Source of the DNA: VRUE01 sp035318745
GTDB taxonomy: Bacteria > Actinomycetota > Thermoleophilia > Solirubrobacterales > 70-9
NCBI GenBank assembly: GCA_035318745.1
Contig: DATHEA010000021.1
Coordinates: 1-64,000, forward strand
DNA: 64,000 bases
Direction of reading: 5' to 3'
Shown: positions 32,095 to 40,844 of the stretch, one piece after another
How positions within the stretch are numbered: position 1 is the stretch's first letter
Layout: each line of letters starts with the position of its first letter
The notes under the pieces: generated by a model
Database searches by the model: none
Told to the model about the DNA's origin: nothing
The model's input: the letters and a program-made list of their open reading frames with translations, nothing else
Translations under genes and position numbers: made by a program

Positions 32095-33742
32095 TCGGGA
32101 GGCGTCGGTCCCGCCCGAATGCCCGCGGCGTGATGCGGATCCCTGGCGCCGCCTGGCGCCGCTTGTACTCGGAGCGGTCGACCATTCGCACCACTTCGTC
32201 GACCACGTCCGCCGGCATTCCCGCCGCGACCATCTCCTCGCGGCCCTGGTCGCGCTCGACGTATGCCTCCAACACGCGGTCGAGCAGCTCGTAGGGCGGC
32301 AGCGTGTCGCTGTCGAACTGATCGGGGCGCAGCTCGGCTGAGGGCGCTCGCTCGAGCACCGAGGCGGGAACGAGCTCCTGGCCCGCCCCTTCGTTGCGGT
32401 AGCGCACGAGCTCGTAGACGAGCGTCTTCGGCACGTCCTTGATCGCGGCGAACCCCCCGGCCATGTCGCCGTAGAGGGTCGCGTAGCCGACTGACATCTC
32501 GCTCTTGTTGCCGGTGGTCAGCACCAGCCAGCCGTGCTTGTTCGAGAGCGCCATCATCACGTTGCCGCGGATCCGCGCCTGGATGTTCTCGGCGGCCAGG
32601 TCGGGCTCGGACGGCCGGGTCGGATCGCGGGGCAGGGGCTCCTCTTCGTTGCCGCTTACTCCATCGGTGGCAAAGACAGGGGCGAGGGAGTCTTCGTAGG
32701 CGCCCATCGCCGCCTCGATCGGGACCTCGAGCGCCGCGACTCCGAGGTTGGCGGCGATAGTTCGGGCGTCTGCCTGGGTTTCATTGCTGGAATGAGGCGA
32801 GGGCATGACCACGCAGCTGACGTTCTCGGCTCCGATCGCGTCGGCGGCAAGCAGGGCCACGAGGGCAGAGTCGATGCCGCCCGAGAGCGCGATGCCGACG
32901 TGGCGAAAGCCGTTCTTTTCGACGTAGTCGCGCAGACCGAGAACCAGCGCCCTGTAGACCTCCGCCGGTTCGGAGAGGGGCTCGGCGAGTCGCCGTGGGG
33001 CGCCAGCAGGGATCTCGCAGATCAGCAGCTCCTCCTCGAACTGGGCAGCCCGGGCGATCACCTCGCCGCTCGGGTCGACGACGAAGCTCTGGCCGTCGAA
33101 GACCAGCTCGTCCTGGCCACCGACGAGGTTGCAGAAGGCAAGGTGGGTGCCGTAGGCGCGGGCGCGGGCGGCGAACATCGCTTCCCGCTCGCGGCCCTTG
33201 CCGCGGTGATAGGGAGAACCCGATGGGTTGGCGATCAGCGCGGCGCCCTCCGCCGCCTCGCTCGACGCCGGCGGGCCCTCCTCCCAGACGTCCTCGCAGA
33301 CGGTCAGGCCAACCCTGGCTCCGGCGACCTCGATCGTCATCGGCTCGACCCCGGGAACGAAATATCGCTGCTCGTCGAAGACGGCGTAATTCGGCAGCCT
33401 GTTCTTGCGGTAGATCGCGCGGACCTCGCCGCCGGCGAGGACAGCGAGCGAGTTGTGGGCGTGGCGGTGATCGCCGCCGCTTGCAACCGGCTCGGCAAAG
33501 CCGACCAGGGCGGTCATCTCGCCGCTGCCGCGGGCGAGCTCGTCGATCGCGGCCCGGTTCGCCCCGACAAAATGCCGCTTCAGATAGAGGTCCTCGGCCG
33601 GGTAACCGGGAACGCAGAGCTCCGGGAAGATCGCCAGCTCGGCGCCCTCGGCCGCGGCCCGCTTCATCCACTCGGCGATCTTGGCGACGTTGCCGTCGAG
33701 GTCGCCGACCGTAGGGTCGATCTGGGCGAGTGCTATGCGCAT
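32072..33742 (-). CDS. nadE: glutamine-dependent NAD+ synthetase
   Basis: Final step of NAD synthesis. The N-terminal nitrilase-like glutaminase (1-260) has Glu in FPELCVPGYP, Lys in IYRKNRLPNY and Cys in VGLTVCEDVWEE. The C-terminal synthetase has the PP-loop ALSGGIDSALVA and LTTGNKSEMSVGY. A segment of about 20 residues around SGNEEEPLPRDP is extra before NIQARIRG. Length 556 aa. GGAGG lies 6 bases before the ATG, so this is a leadered gene. Confidence 0.94.
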   Translation of the reverse strand: MRIALAQIDPTVGDLDGNVAKIAEWMKRAAAEGAELAIFPELCVPGYPAEDLYLKRHFVGANRAAIDELARGSGEMTALVGFAEPVASGGDHRHAHNSLAVLAGGEVRAIYRKNRLPNYAVFDEQRYFVPGVEPMTIEVAGARVGLTVCEDVWEEGPPASSEAAEGAALIANPSGSPYHRGKGREREAMFAARARAYGTHLAFCNLVGGQDELVFDGQSFVVDPSGEVIARAAQFEEELLICEIPAGAPRRLAEPLSEPAEVYRALVLGLRDYVEKNGFRHVGIALSGGIDSALVALLAADAIGAENVSCVVMPSPHSSNETQADARTIAANLGVAALEVPIEAAMGAYEDSLAPVFATDGVSGNEEEPLPRDPTRPSEPDLAAENIQARIRGNVMMALSNKHGWLVLTTGNKSEMSVGYATLYGDMAGGFAAIKDVPKTLVYELVRYRNEGAGQELVPASVLERAPSAELRPDQFDSDTLPPYELLDRVLEAYVERDQGREEMVAAGMPADVVDEVVRMVDRSEYKRRQAAPGIRITPRAFGRDRRLPITNRFGG

Positions 33743-33810
33743 GCGGGCCTCCGCGGGGTCACCGGTGAAGTATCGCCGCCGAAGGGGGCGGGACGCGCCT
33801 CAGCGATGTG

Positions 33811-33816
33811 TACATT
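33811..33816 (+). promoter_or_regulatory. -10 box for the secreted metalloprotease gene (leaderless)
   Basis: TACATT ends 8 bases before ATG 33824 and favours that start over ATG 33806, which would lie upstream of the box. Confidence 0.4.
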
Positions 33817-33823
33817 GGCTCCG

Positions 33824-35191
33824 ATGCGAGCACACCTGCGGTTGACCGGGGCGTCGCTCGTGCTGCTGGCCACTCTGGCCACCGCGCCTGCCGCGGCGAA
33901 GGCCGGGGATCAGTGGACCTTCCGCCAGCCGCTCGCACGGCCCACCGACCACCCGGACCCCGCCCGCCATTCCTACTCGGTGCCGGAAGCACCCAACTCA
34001 CCCGCCTGCGCCGGTCGCTTTTGCGTGCACTGGGTGGACGAGGGCATCGACGCACCCGACCTCAGCGACGAAGACGGCGACGGCGTGCCTGACTTCGTCG
34101 AGCAGGTGCTGAGGGTGAGCACCCACGTGCACGCAGTCGAGAACGGCAAGCTGGGGTGGCGAGAGCCGCGCTCCGACGGCCGTCGCGGCGGCCGCAACGG
34201 CAAGACCGACGTCTACCTGAAAGAGCTGGGCCGGCAGCTGTTCGGCTACGCGGCACCCGATCGCGGCCAGGCGTCCAAAGGCCGGCATCTGCCACGCCGC
34301 CTGCACGGCTACCTGGTCCTCGACAACGACTACGGCCCCTTCCAGTACCCCGGCACCAAGCCGCTGGCCGACCTCGAGGTCACCTTTGCCCACGAGTACT
34401 GCCACATCCTGCAGATGAACTACGACGCCTATCAGGATGCCTGGATGGCCGAGTCGACCGCGGTCTGGATGGAGGATCAGGTCTATAACGGGATCAACGA
34501 CTACCTGCGCTACGTGCGCCGCTGGGTCAATCTCTACAACACGCCGCTCACCGCCAACTCGATCAGCGAGTACGGGGCGACGGTCTGGAACGAGTGGCTG
34601 GTGCGTCGCTACGGCCGCACGATCCTCCGCAACGCCTGGTCACGGGCCGCGCACACGCGACCGGGTGGGTTCTCGGTCGACAGCTATAACTCGGCGATCC
34701 GCGCGGCGGGCGGCTCGGACTTCAGCCGCGACTTCGCCCGCTTCGCTCGCGACGTCGCCGAGTGGAACACCGGCAGCCGCTTCCGCGAAGGCAGGCGCTA
34801 CCCGGCCGTGCCGCGCCGGGACAGCCTGCCGCCCGACGGGCTCCCGCTCGAACGCTCGCTCAACCACGCGACCTTCCAGCTACTGCAGGTTCACCCACAA
34901 AGCGACCGGGCGGTGGTCGTCCAGGCCAGCGGACCCCCCGGCGTCGCGGCCGGGTTGGCGCTGGTGGGTCGGGTCGGCAGCGAGCGTCACGGGCACGTCG
35001 TATCCAGGCTGCGCTTCCACCGGCACGGCGGCGCGATGACCGTCCGGCTGGCGCGTCCGCGGCGCTTCGAGCGGATCACCGCGGTGCTGATCAACGCCGA
35101 CACCAGAGCGGAGGGCTTCAGCGCTCGCCGGCTCGACTGGAACTACTTGACCGACACGGCCCCGTTCCGGGTCCGCGCCAGCTCGCCCTGA
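33824..35191 (+). CDS. secreted putative zinc metalloprotease
   Basis: 455 aa. Residues 1-27 are a signal peptide ending around PAAAKA. A calcium-binding thrombospondin type 3-like motif DEDGDGVPD lies at 82-90. The zinc site is HEYCH (190-194) with the distal Glu in WMAESTAVWMED (about 210), a gluzincin arrangement. A central W/Y-rich helical region follows and the C-terminal 100 residues look like a beta-rich domain. The substrate is unknown. A much longer ORF upstream is antisense to nadE and rejected. The 3' end overlaps the convergent gene by 49 bases. Confidence 0.75.
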   Translation: MRAHLRLTGASLVLLATLATAPAAAKAGDQWTFRQPLARPTDHPDPARHSYSVPEAPNSPACAGRFCVHWVDEGIDAPDLSDEDGDGVPDFVEQVLRVSTHVHAVENGKLGWREPRSDGRRGGRNGKTDVYLKELGRQLFGYAAPDRGQASKGRHLPRRLHGYLVLDNDYGPFQYPGTKPLADLEVTFAHEYCHILQMNYDAYQDAWMAESTAVWMEDQVYNGINDYLRYVRRWVNLYNTPLTANSISEYGATVWNEWLVRRYGRTILRNAWSRAAHTRPGGFSVDSYNSAIRAAGGSDFSRDFARFARDVAEWNTGSRFREGRRYPAVPRRDSLPPDGLPLERSLNHATFQLLQVHPQSDRAVVVQASGPPGVAAGLALVGRVGSERHGHVVSRLRFHRHGGAMTVRLARPRRFERITAVLINADTRAEGFSARRLDWNYLTDTAPFRVRASSP

Positions 35192-36576
35192 GGATCCTTG
35201 GGCGCAGGCGGGGTGGTGGCGACCGCTTCGGCGATCGCCCCTTCGAGGTCGAGGGCAAAGCTGTCGAGATCGGCCATCGCGTCGTAGTCGCCGACCAGGC
35301 CAAAGTCGATCTTGCCGTCGTAGGACATGATCCCGACGCAGAGCGCCTGGCGACGGGCGAGCGGGACGAGAGGAAAGATCGAGCTCATCCGGCGGCCCAT
35401 CAGGTAGAGGGGGAACTGCGGGCCGGGGACGTTGGTGACGACGAGGTTGAAGAAGCGCTGGGCGGGCTGCAGCCGTGCCGCCTGCGAGGCGATCGTCGGC
35501 GGGGCGAAATCGGTCAATTTGGTCAGCAGCTCGGCGCCGACCGCCTGACCGGAGCCCTTGAGATCGCCCATCGTCTCGGTTATCAGGCGCAGGCGCTCGA
35601 CCGGGTCCCGCGACCAGACCGGCAGCGGGGCCATCATCGCCGAGATGCGGTTGCCGAGCGCGCCGTGCTCTTCGTCGGCCCGGACGCTCACCGGCACCAT
35701 CGCCCGCATCTCCAGCTCGTCGGTGTCGTGGCCGCGGGCCCGCAGGTAGTTGCCGAGCGCGCCGGCGACGACGGAGAGGACGACGTCGTTGACCGTGCCC
35801 CCGTGGGCATTCTTGACCCGCTTGAAGTCGCCGAGGTCGCCGCGCACGAAGGCGAGGCGCCGGTGAGGGCCGATCTCGACGTTGAACGGGGTGCTCGGAG
35901 CCGCGGCCGCCACCTCGAGCATCTTGCCGGTGGCGCCGAGACCGCGCAGCACCTGGCGTGGTCCGCGCAGGGCGGCACGAACGCCGCGGACGATCTCACG
36001 CGGGCTGGTCGCTCGCTCGTGCAGAGCGTCCAGAAGCAGGTCGAGATTGGTCGGCTCAGGCCGGGGAGCCCACTTAGGCGGCCGCACCGGCGGATGGTCG
36101 GGTTCCTCCTCGAGGTCGAAGAGGACCGTGGTGATATCGACCCCGGAGACGCCGTCGACGAGCGCGTGGTGGCTCTTGCCGACGACAGCGAAGCGGTCGT
36201 CGTCGAGCCCCTCGACCAGCCACAGCTCCCAGAGCGGCTTGGTGCGGTCGAGCTGCTGGGAGAAGATCCGCGCCGCGAGGTTGCGCAGCTGCTCTTCGGA
36301 GCCCGGCGCCGGCAGCGCGGTGCGGCGCACGTGGTAGTCGAGGTTGAGGAAGGGGTCATCGACCCAGACCGGCCGGCCCTGCTCGAAGGGGACGAAGCGC
36401 AGCTTCTGGCGGAAGCGGGGGACGAGGTGCAGCCGCGACTCGATGTGGTTACGGAACTCTTCATGGGTAGGTGGACCGCCCTCGAAGAGGATCGTCGAGG
36501 CGACGTGCATGTGCGCCCCGGCGCGCTCCATATGGAGGAAGGAAGCGTCAAGCCCCGTCAGTCGATCGCCATTCAC
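35143..36576 (-). CDS. wax ester synthase / diacylglycerol acyltransferase
   Basis: WS/DGAT enzyme forming wax esters or triacylglycerols from acyl-CoA at the membrane surface. The catalytic motif HHALVDG is at 136-142, and the N-terminal RLTGLDASFLHME and the C-terminal VVTNVPGPQFPLYLMG are typical. GTG 36576 is preferred because ATGGAGCG lies just upstream; an ATG at 36609 would add 11 residues overlapping dinB. Length is 477 aa. It follows dinB by 29 bases, probably in one operon. Confidence 0.9.
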   Translation of the reverse strand: MNGDRLTGLDASFLHMERAGAHMHVASTILFEGGPPTHEEFRNHIESRLHLVPRFRQKLRFVPFEQGRPVWVDDPFLNLDYHVRRTALPAPGSEEQLRNLAARIFSQQLDRTKPLWELWLVEGLDDDRFAVVGKSHHALVDGVSGVDITTVLFDLEEEPDHPPVRPPKWAPRPEPTNLDLLLDALHERATSPREIVRGVRAALRGPRQVLRGLGATGKMLEVAAAAPSTPFNVEIGPHRRLAFVRGDLGDFKRVKNAHGGTVNDVVLSVVAGALGNYLRARGHDTDELEMRAMVPVSVRADEEHGALGNRISAMMAPLPVWSRDPVERLRLITETMGDLKGSGQAVGAELLTKLTDFAPPTIASQAARLQPAQRFFNLVVTNVPGPQFPLYLMGRRMSSIFPLVPLARRQALCVGIMSYDGKIDFGLVGDYDAMADLDSFALDLEGAIAEAVATTPPAPKDPQGELARTRNGAVSVK

Positions 36577-36605
36577 CGCTCCATCTTCGCAGACCCGAGC
36601 GGGAG

Positions 36606-37691
36606 TCAATCGGAAACTGTGAGCTGGAGCTGCGCCTTCTCAGGCGCCGGCTCAGCCGGAACCTCGTCGTTGGAGAAGCCGGCGACGCGAACTCCGAGCA
36701 GCCGCACGGGGCGGGGCGGGGCGTAGGCGCGCAGCAGGTCCAACGCGACCGGAGTGACGACCGCAGGATCGTTGGTAGGAGCCTCGACGGTGTGGGCGCG
36801 GGTGACGTTGGTCCAGTCGTCGAGGCGGACCTTGATCCCGATCGTCCTGCCCTCGAGGTCGCGCGCGCGCAACCGCCGGCAAAGCTCCTTGGCAAGCGAG
36901 GCGACGTGCCCCGCCATCTCCGCCCGATCGGCGACGTCGACGTCGAAGGTCGTCTCGGCCGACTGTGACTTGGTCTCGCGGACGACGGAGATCGGCGTCT
37001 CGTCTTCGAAGCGCGCCCGGGCCGGGAGCCAGCGGCCCATGCGCGGCCCGAATGCCCGCTCCAAAGCGGCCGGATCGTGCGCGCGCAACTCGGCAAGGGT
37101 GCGGATGCCCATCTTCTCCAGCTTGAGCACGGTTTTCGGCCCGATCCCGGGAACCAGGCCGGGGGGATCGCCGGCAAAACGCTCCAGCGCTTCGGCCCGC
37201 GAGAGGACGACCAGGCCGGCGGGCTTGCCGAGCTCGCTGACGATCTTGGCCAGCAGGCGGTTCTCGGAGATGCCGACCGAGCAGGTAAGGCCAAGGTCCT
37301 CGCGGATCTCGGTGGCGATCCGCCGCATCGTCGCCTTGGGGGCGAACAGCCCGGTCAGGTCGAGATAGGCCTCGTCGAGCCCGACGACCTCGACCGTCTC
37401 CGCATTGGCGCGCAGAATCCTCATCACCTGTCCCGAGGCCTCGCGATAGGCGGTGAAATCCGGCGACAGGTAGACGGCATCGGGCAGCCGCCGCCGCGCG
37501 ATCGCGGCCGGCATCGCCGAGTGGATCCCAGCCAGCTTGCGCGCCTCATAGCTGGCCGTAGTCACGACCGCCCGCGGCCCAGACCCGCAGACGACGACTG
37601 GTTTCCCTTTCAGCTCCGGTCGCCGTCGCAGCTCGACCGACGCATAGAAAGCATCCATGTCCAGGTGCGCAATCGTCCGCTTATCGACCAC
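36606..37691 (-). CDS. dinB: DNA polymerase IV
   Basis: Y-family translesion polymerase. Catalytic residues are in IAHLDMDAFYASVE (N-terminus) and VEVVGLDEAYLDLTG. SVGISENRLLAKIVSELGKP and the little-finger domain follow. GTG 37691 is chosen: it gives the usual start and lies 7 bases after a TACGAT -10 box. No beta-clamp-binding QLxLF motif is obvious, but QLQLTVSD ends the protein. Length 361 aa. Confidence 0.93.
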   Translation of the reverse strand: MVDKRTIAHLDMDAFYASVELRRRPELKGKPVVVCGSGPRAVVTTASYEARKLAGIHSAMPAAIARRRLPDAVYLSPDFTAYREASGQVMRILRANAETVEVVGLDEAYLDLTGLFAPKATMRRIATEIREDLGLTCSVGISENRLLAKIVSELGKPAGLVVLSRAEALERFAGDPPGLVPGIGPKTVLKLEKMGIRTLAELRAHDPAALERAFGPRMGRWLPARARFEDETPISVVRETKSQSAETTFDVDVADRAEMAGHVASLAKELCRRLRARDLEGRTIGIKVRLDDWTNVTRAHTVEAPTNDPAVVTPVALDLLRAYAPPRPVRLLGVRVAGFSNDEVPAEPAPEKAQLQLTVSD

Positions 37692-37697
37692 CCACCG

Positions 37698-37703
37698 ATC
37701 GTA
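37698..37703 (-). promoter_or_regulatory. -10 box for dinB (leaderless)
   Basis: TACGAT on the minus strand ends 7 bases before GTG 37691. No SOS-type palindrome is seen in the gap. Confidence 0.4.
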
Positions 37704-37761
37704 GGGCGGGAGAGGGACGTCAATGCGCCCCGAGCCCGGTTCCGCTGAGCTCCGTCGCGGG

Positions 37762-37767
37762 TAAGAT
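37762..37767 (+). promoter_or_regulatory. -10 box for the cupin-like gene (leaderless)
   Basis: TAAGAT ends 7 bases before ATG 37774. Confidence 0.4.
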
Positions 37768-37773
37768 CGCCCT

Positions 37774-38046
37774 ATGGCCGATGTCACCCATACGAAGATC
37801 GACGAAATGGACGCGATCGACGGTTTCTTCAAGGGAATCAAGTTCCATAAAGCCGCCGCCGGACTCGGCGTCAGCGCCTTCGGCATCTCGATCATCGACG
37901 GGGAGCAGTATCCGATCGACGCCGACCACATCGCCCGCGTCAGCCCTGAGGTCAAGCGCAAGATCGCCCCGGGCCCCGATGGCATCCGCCTCCTCGTCAT
38001 AGGTGCGACCCCCGGTGAGCCCTACGCGACCGGCGGCACGCTCTAA
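37774..38046 (+). CDS. cupin-like protein lacking the metal-binding core
   Basis: 90 aa. Residues 1-42 (MADVTHTKIDEMDAI ... FGISIID) look like the start of small actinobacterial cupins, and residues 43-90 (GEQYPIDADHIARV, KRKIAPGPDG, LLVIGATPGEPY) like their end. The middle segment that normally carries the HxH metal-binding cupin motif 1 is missing, an apparent in-frame deletion of roughly 30-40 residues. The reading frame and codon bias are intact, so the gene is probably expressed. It may be a metal-free variant or a decaying paralogue. Confidence 0.6.
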   Translation: MADVTHTKIDEMDAIDGFFKGIKFHKAAAGLGVSAFGISIIDGEQYPIDADHIARVSPEVKRKIAPGPDGIRLLVIGATPGEPYATGGTL

Positions 38047-38052
38047 CCAGCC

Positions 38053-38058
38053 TAGAAT
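38053..38058 (+). promoter_or_regulatory. -10 box for the 92-aa protein gene (leaderless)
   Basis: TAGAAT ends 8 bases before GTG 38066 and supports this start. Confidence 0.4.
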
Positions 38059-38065
38059 CCACCCC

Positions 38066-38344
38066 GTGGCTTCACCAGAGGCAAAGAACCTGGAGGCGAT
38101 CTCCAAGGCGATCGATCAGCACAACCGCAACTGCCCGTTCCCGGCAGCGGAAGTGCGGATGAATCCCTTCGAGATCGAACGGCTGGGCTGGGAGGAGATC
38201 CGCGGACTGCCGGTCGTGCCGGACTCCGCGATCGGAACGGGCCGCTTCCGTATCGTCTGCTCCCAGGAGCTCGACGACACGGGCGTCGAAGAGACCGAGG
38301 CGATCGGCCAGGAGCTCGAGCCCGTCGCTCCGGCAAATAACTAG
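38066..38344 (+). CDS. hypothetical protein (92 aa)
   Basis: No family recognised. A short soluble acidic protein with the central segment NRNCPFPAAEVRMNPFEIERLGWEE and a C-terminal acidic tail. The NPFEIERLGW stretch and the positioned leaderless promoter suggest a real conserved gene. The stop is followed by repeat C1. Confidence 0.6.
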   Translation: MASPEAKNLEAISKAIDQHNRNCPFPAAEVRMNPFEIERLGWEEIRGLPVVPDSAIGTGRFRIVCSQELDDTGVEETEAIGQELEPVAPANN

Positions 38345-38353
38345 AGCTACGCC

Positions 38354-38478
38354 CTGAGAGCGCGCCTGGCCAAGCAGTTCAAGGACGCAGGGAGGGGCGG
38401 TGAAGGAGCGCACTCACGTGCGTGACCGATCCGAACCGACTGAGGACGCAGAAATGCGCCGGCCAGGCGCGCTCTCAG
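38354..38478. repeat. palindromic repeat family C, copy C1
   Basis: Arms 38354-38371 and 38461-38478 are perfectly complementary (18 bp). The inner sequence from GGACGCAGGGAGGG (38382) through CGCACTCACGTGCGTGACC to CCGAACCGACTGAGGAC recurs with few changes at 61850-61915 (copy C2). The right arm contains the stop codon of ccdA. Confidence 0.85.
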
Positions 38479-39236
38479 ACCGAGTTCCAGAAGTCGAGGC
38501 CACTTTCGCTCAGAAGGCGCTGGGCTTCGATGTTCAGCTGGGTCAATTCGCCGGTCCAGATCAGGATGCCCATCGCGATGAGGATCAGCCCGCCGGTGGC
38601 GACAATCGCCTGGTAGTGCCGCTTGACCACGGCAAAGGCGGTCGTCATCCGGGAGAAGGCGATCGCGGTGAGGAGAAAGGGGATCGCCAGGCCTGCCGAG
38701 TAGACGGCGAGAAGGAGGGCGCCGTGGGCGGCCGAGCCCGACAGTGAGGCGGCGGAGAGGATCGCGGCGAGGGTGGGACCGATGCATGGGGTCCAGGCGA
38801 TCGCGAAAGCCGCGCCGGCAACGATCGGACCGCCCTTGCCAGCGCGTTCGAGCAGGCCGTCCACGTGCCACTCGCGATTGAGGCGGGCGATGACGAAGGA
38901 GGCGACGAAGAGCACACCCATCGCGATGATCAGCGCCGCCGAGATCTTGGTCAACAGCTGCTTGTGATCTCCCAGGGCGGCACCGACCGCGGTTGCGGTC
39001 AGTCCGAGCAGGATGAAGATCGCCGAGAAGCTGGCGACGAAGAGCAGGCTCGGCCCCAGCACGCGGCGCCAGCCGGCGCTCTCGAGCTCGGAGGCCGACA
39101 CTCCGCTGACCGCCGAGAGATAGCCGGGGACGAGGGGCAGCACGCAGGGGGAAAGGAAGGAGACGACCCCCGCCGCGAGGGCGGCGAAGATGCCGACCCC
39201 TGCGGTCGGATCGCTGCTCAGGTCGGCGAGGATCAC
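38475..39236 (-). CDS. ccdA: cytochrome c biogenesis protein CcdA
   Basis: DsbD-family membrane protein passing electrons from cytoplasmic thioredoxin to extracytoplasmic thiols. About six helices. The paired redox cysteines are in FLSPCVLPLVPGYL and AWTPCIGPTLAAIL. GTG 39236 lies 9 bases after a TACCCT box and is preferred; TTG 39242 adds two residues. Length 253 aa. No other cytochrome c maturation genes are adjacent. The stop codon is inside repeat C1. Confidence 0.9.
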   Translation of the reverse strand: MILADLSSDPTAGVGIFAALAAGVVSFLSPCVLPLVPGYLSAVSGVSASELESAGWRRVLGPSLLFVASFSAIFILLGLTATAVGAALGDHKQLLTKISAALIIAMGVLFVASFVIARLNREWHVDGLLERAGKGGPIVAGAAFAIAWTPCIGPTLAAILSAASLSGSAAHGALLLAVYSAGLAIPFLLTAIAFSRMTTAFAVVKRHYQAIVATGGLILIAMGILIWTGELTQLNIEAQRLLSESGLDFWNSV

Positions 39237-39244
39237 GGCCAACC

Positions 39245-39250
39245 AGGGTA
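39245..39250 (-). promoter_or_regulatory. -10 box for ccdA (leaderless)
   Basis: TACCCT on the minus strand ends 9 bases before GTG 39236. Confidence 0.35.
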
Positions 39251-39338
39251 CCGGGGCTGTTTCAGGCGCTCGGCATATGCGATCGAGGGTATTTAGGATT
39301 CTTCCGGTCTCTATTTAGAAACGGAAGGAACCTCGGTA

Positions 39339-39644
39339 ATGCCATTTGTTCGCAAAGCGCTCCTGGTCTGTATCCCGATCGCACTCAACGTGCTGCTGCT
39401 TGCGGCCCTGCCGTCACCTGCGTCGGCGAGCGACAAGGACTGCTCGGACTTCCGGACTCAACGAGCGGCTCAGATCTTCTTCCTGAAGCACGGGGGGCCG
39501 CGGCATGATCCGCACCGCCTCGATGGCGATGACGACGGCAGGGCCTGTGAGGACAACCCCTGTCCCTGCTCTTACCGACAGCACCTGTCGCAGCGCGGTG
39601 AAACGTTCCTGAATGCGGACCGGCGCCTGCTCTTGCGAATCTAG
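39339..39644 (+). CDS. secreted Excalibur-domain protein
   Basis: 101 aa. Residues 1-30 are a signal peptide (hydrophobic core IPIALNVLLLAALP, then ASA). The rest is one Excalibur domain, a small extracellular calcium-binding module: DKDCSDFRTQRAAQIFF, LDGDDDGRACEDNPCPC with three to four cysteines. GGAAGGA lies 9 bases before the ATG. Function beyond calcium binding is unknown. It is divergent from ccdA across a 100-base gap without a clear -35. Confidence 0.82.
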   Translation: MPFVRKALLVCIPIALNVLLLAALPSPASASDKDCSDFRTQRAAQIFFLKHGGPRHDPHRLDGDDDGRACEDNPCPCSYRQHLSQRGETFLNADRRLLLRI

Positions 39645-39655
39645 GCCCACTCATC

Positions 39656-40786
39656 TTGGCGCCGACCCCGCAGAGAGACTTGCGGTCGGTGGAGCTCTTC
39701 AACGCAAGCGGAGCGGCCCGACGCCTGCGTGGCTCGCCGCTGCTCGCCTTCGGGCCGAGCGCCGCCGGACCGGCGCTGTGCCGAGGTGCTCTGATTGCGA
39801 TCCCGGTCGGCGCGGCGCTGCTGTTCGAGCTGGGGACGGGCGCGGCGAGCAAGGGGGCGATCGCGACGGGGGCGCTCTTCGTCGGCTTCACCGGGCTGGA
39901 CGCACCGGCCCGGACCCGAGCCGCCTGGCAGGCGGCCGTCACCCCGTTCGTCGGGCTCGCGGCAGCACTGGGTGTCCTCACCGGGCCCTCGGCCGCGCTG
40001 TCCGTTGCCGCAATGCTGCTCGTAGGAGCAGCGGCGGGCTATTGCTTTGCGGTCTCACTGCGTTTCTCGATCGCCGGGCTCTCCGTGGCGCTCGCCTTGG
40101 TCGTCTCCCAGGGCCTCGGAATCCCCGTTTCGGACACGCTCGAGGCGCTGCTCTTCACCGCCCTGGGCGGGCTGCTCCAAGCCGCCTTCTCGCTCTGCGT
40201 GTTCGCCGCCGGCGATCGCGAAGAGGAGGGGGGAGGCGCGGGGTGGGATACCCGGGCCGCGCTACAGGCCCTGTCCACCAACCTGACCCTGCGCTCCAGC
40301 AACGCCCGTCATGCCCTCCGCTTCGGCTCGGCCCTCGCTGCCGGCGTCGTCGCCTACTGGCTGCTCGGCATGCACGAGCACGGTTTCTGGATCCCCCTCA
40401 CCATCCTCTTCGTCCTACGGCCCGAAGAGGGGGAGACCTTCCACCGCCTGATCCTGCGCGCGGTCGGCACCGCGATCGGGCTCGTCATCGCCACCGCGCT
40501 CTCGTTCTGGCTCAACGACGACGACGTCGCTCTCGCCATCGCCCTGACCATCGCCACCGCCTTCGCCTACGGCCTGCTCACCGTCCAGTACGCGCTGTTC
40601 ACCGCCGCGATCACCACCTACGCCGTCCTGCTCGCCGACACGCTGGGCGAGCCGGCATTGCACGCGGCGGGGCAGCGTGCCATCGCGACCGCGATCGGAA
40701 TCGCCATCGCCGGCGCCGCCTTCCTGCTCTGGTCGAATCCGGGAGAACGGATGGAGCCACTCGCGCCGCCGGACGCGGCCCGGTAG
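39656..40786 (+). CDS. FUSC-family membrane protein (putative aromatic acid exporter)
   Basis: 376 aa with about ten hydrophobic helices in two blocks separated by a hydrophilic segment near 195-225. The second block contains HGFWIPLTILFVLRPEEGETFHRLILRAVGTAIG, the FUSC/YccS-type signature. Related proteins export aromatic acids or fusaric acid. The start is uncertain: TTG 39656, TTG 39680 or GTG 39689 (AGAGAGA lies before the latter two). It follows the Excalibur gene by 11 bases. Confidence 0.75.
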   Translation: MAPTPQRDLRSVELFNASGAARRLRGSPLLAFGPSAAGPALCRGALIAIPVGAALLFELGTGAASKGAIATGALFVGFTGLDAPARTRAAWQAAVTPFVGLAAALGVLTGPSAALSVAAMLLVGAAAGYCFAVSLRFSIAGLSVALALVVSQGLGIPVSDTLEALLFTALGGLLQAAFSLCVFAAGDREEEGGGAGWDTRAALQALSTNLTLRSSNARHALRFGSALAAGVVAYWLLGMHEHGFWIPLTILFVLRPEEGETFHRLILRAVGTAIGLVIATALSFWLNDDDVALAIALTIATAFAYGLLTVQYALFTAAITTYAVLLADTLGEPALHAAGQRAIATAIGIAIAGAAFLLWSNPGERMEPLAPPDAAR

Positions 40787-40844
40787 ATTTCTTGGCCAGC
40801 CAGCCAAATTGCCGCGCGCCCGCGGCTCAGAACAGGAGCAGACT

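Noticed and set aside
32534..33823. Upstream extension of the metalloprotease ORF
   Set aside because: It is antisense to nadE; the signal peptide and -10 box place the start at 33824.
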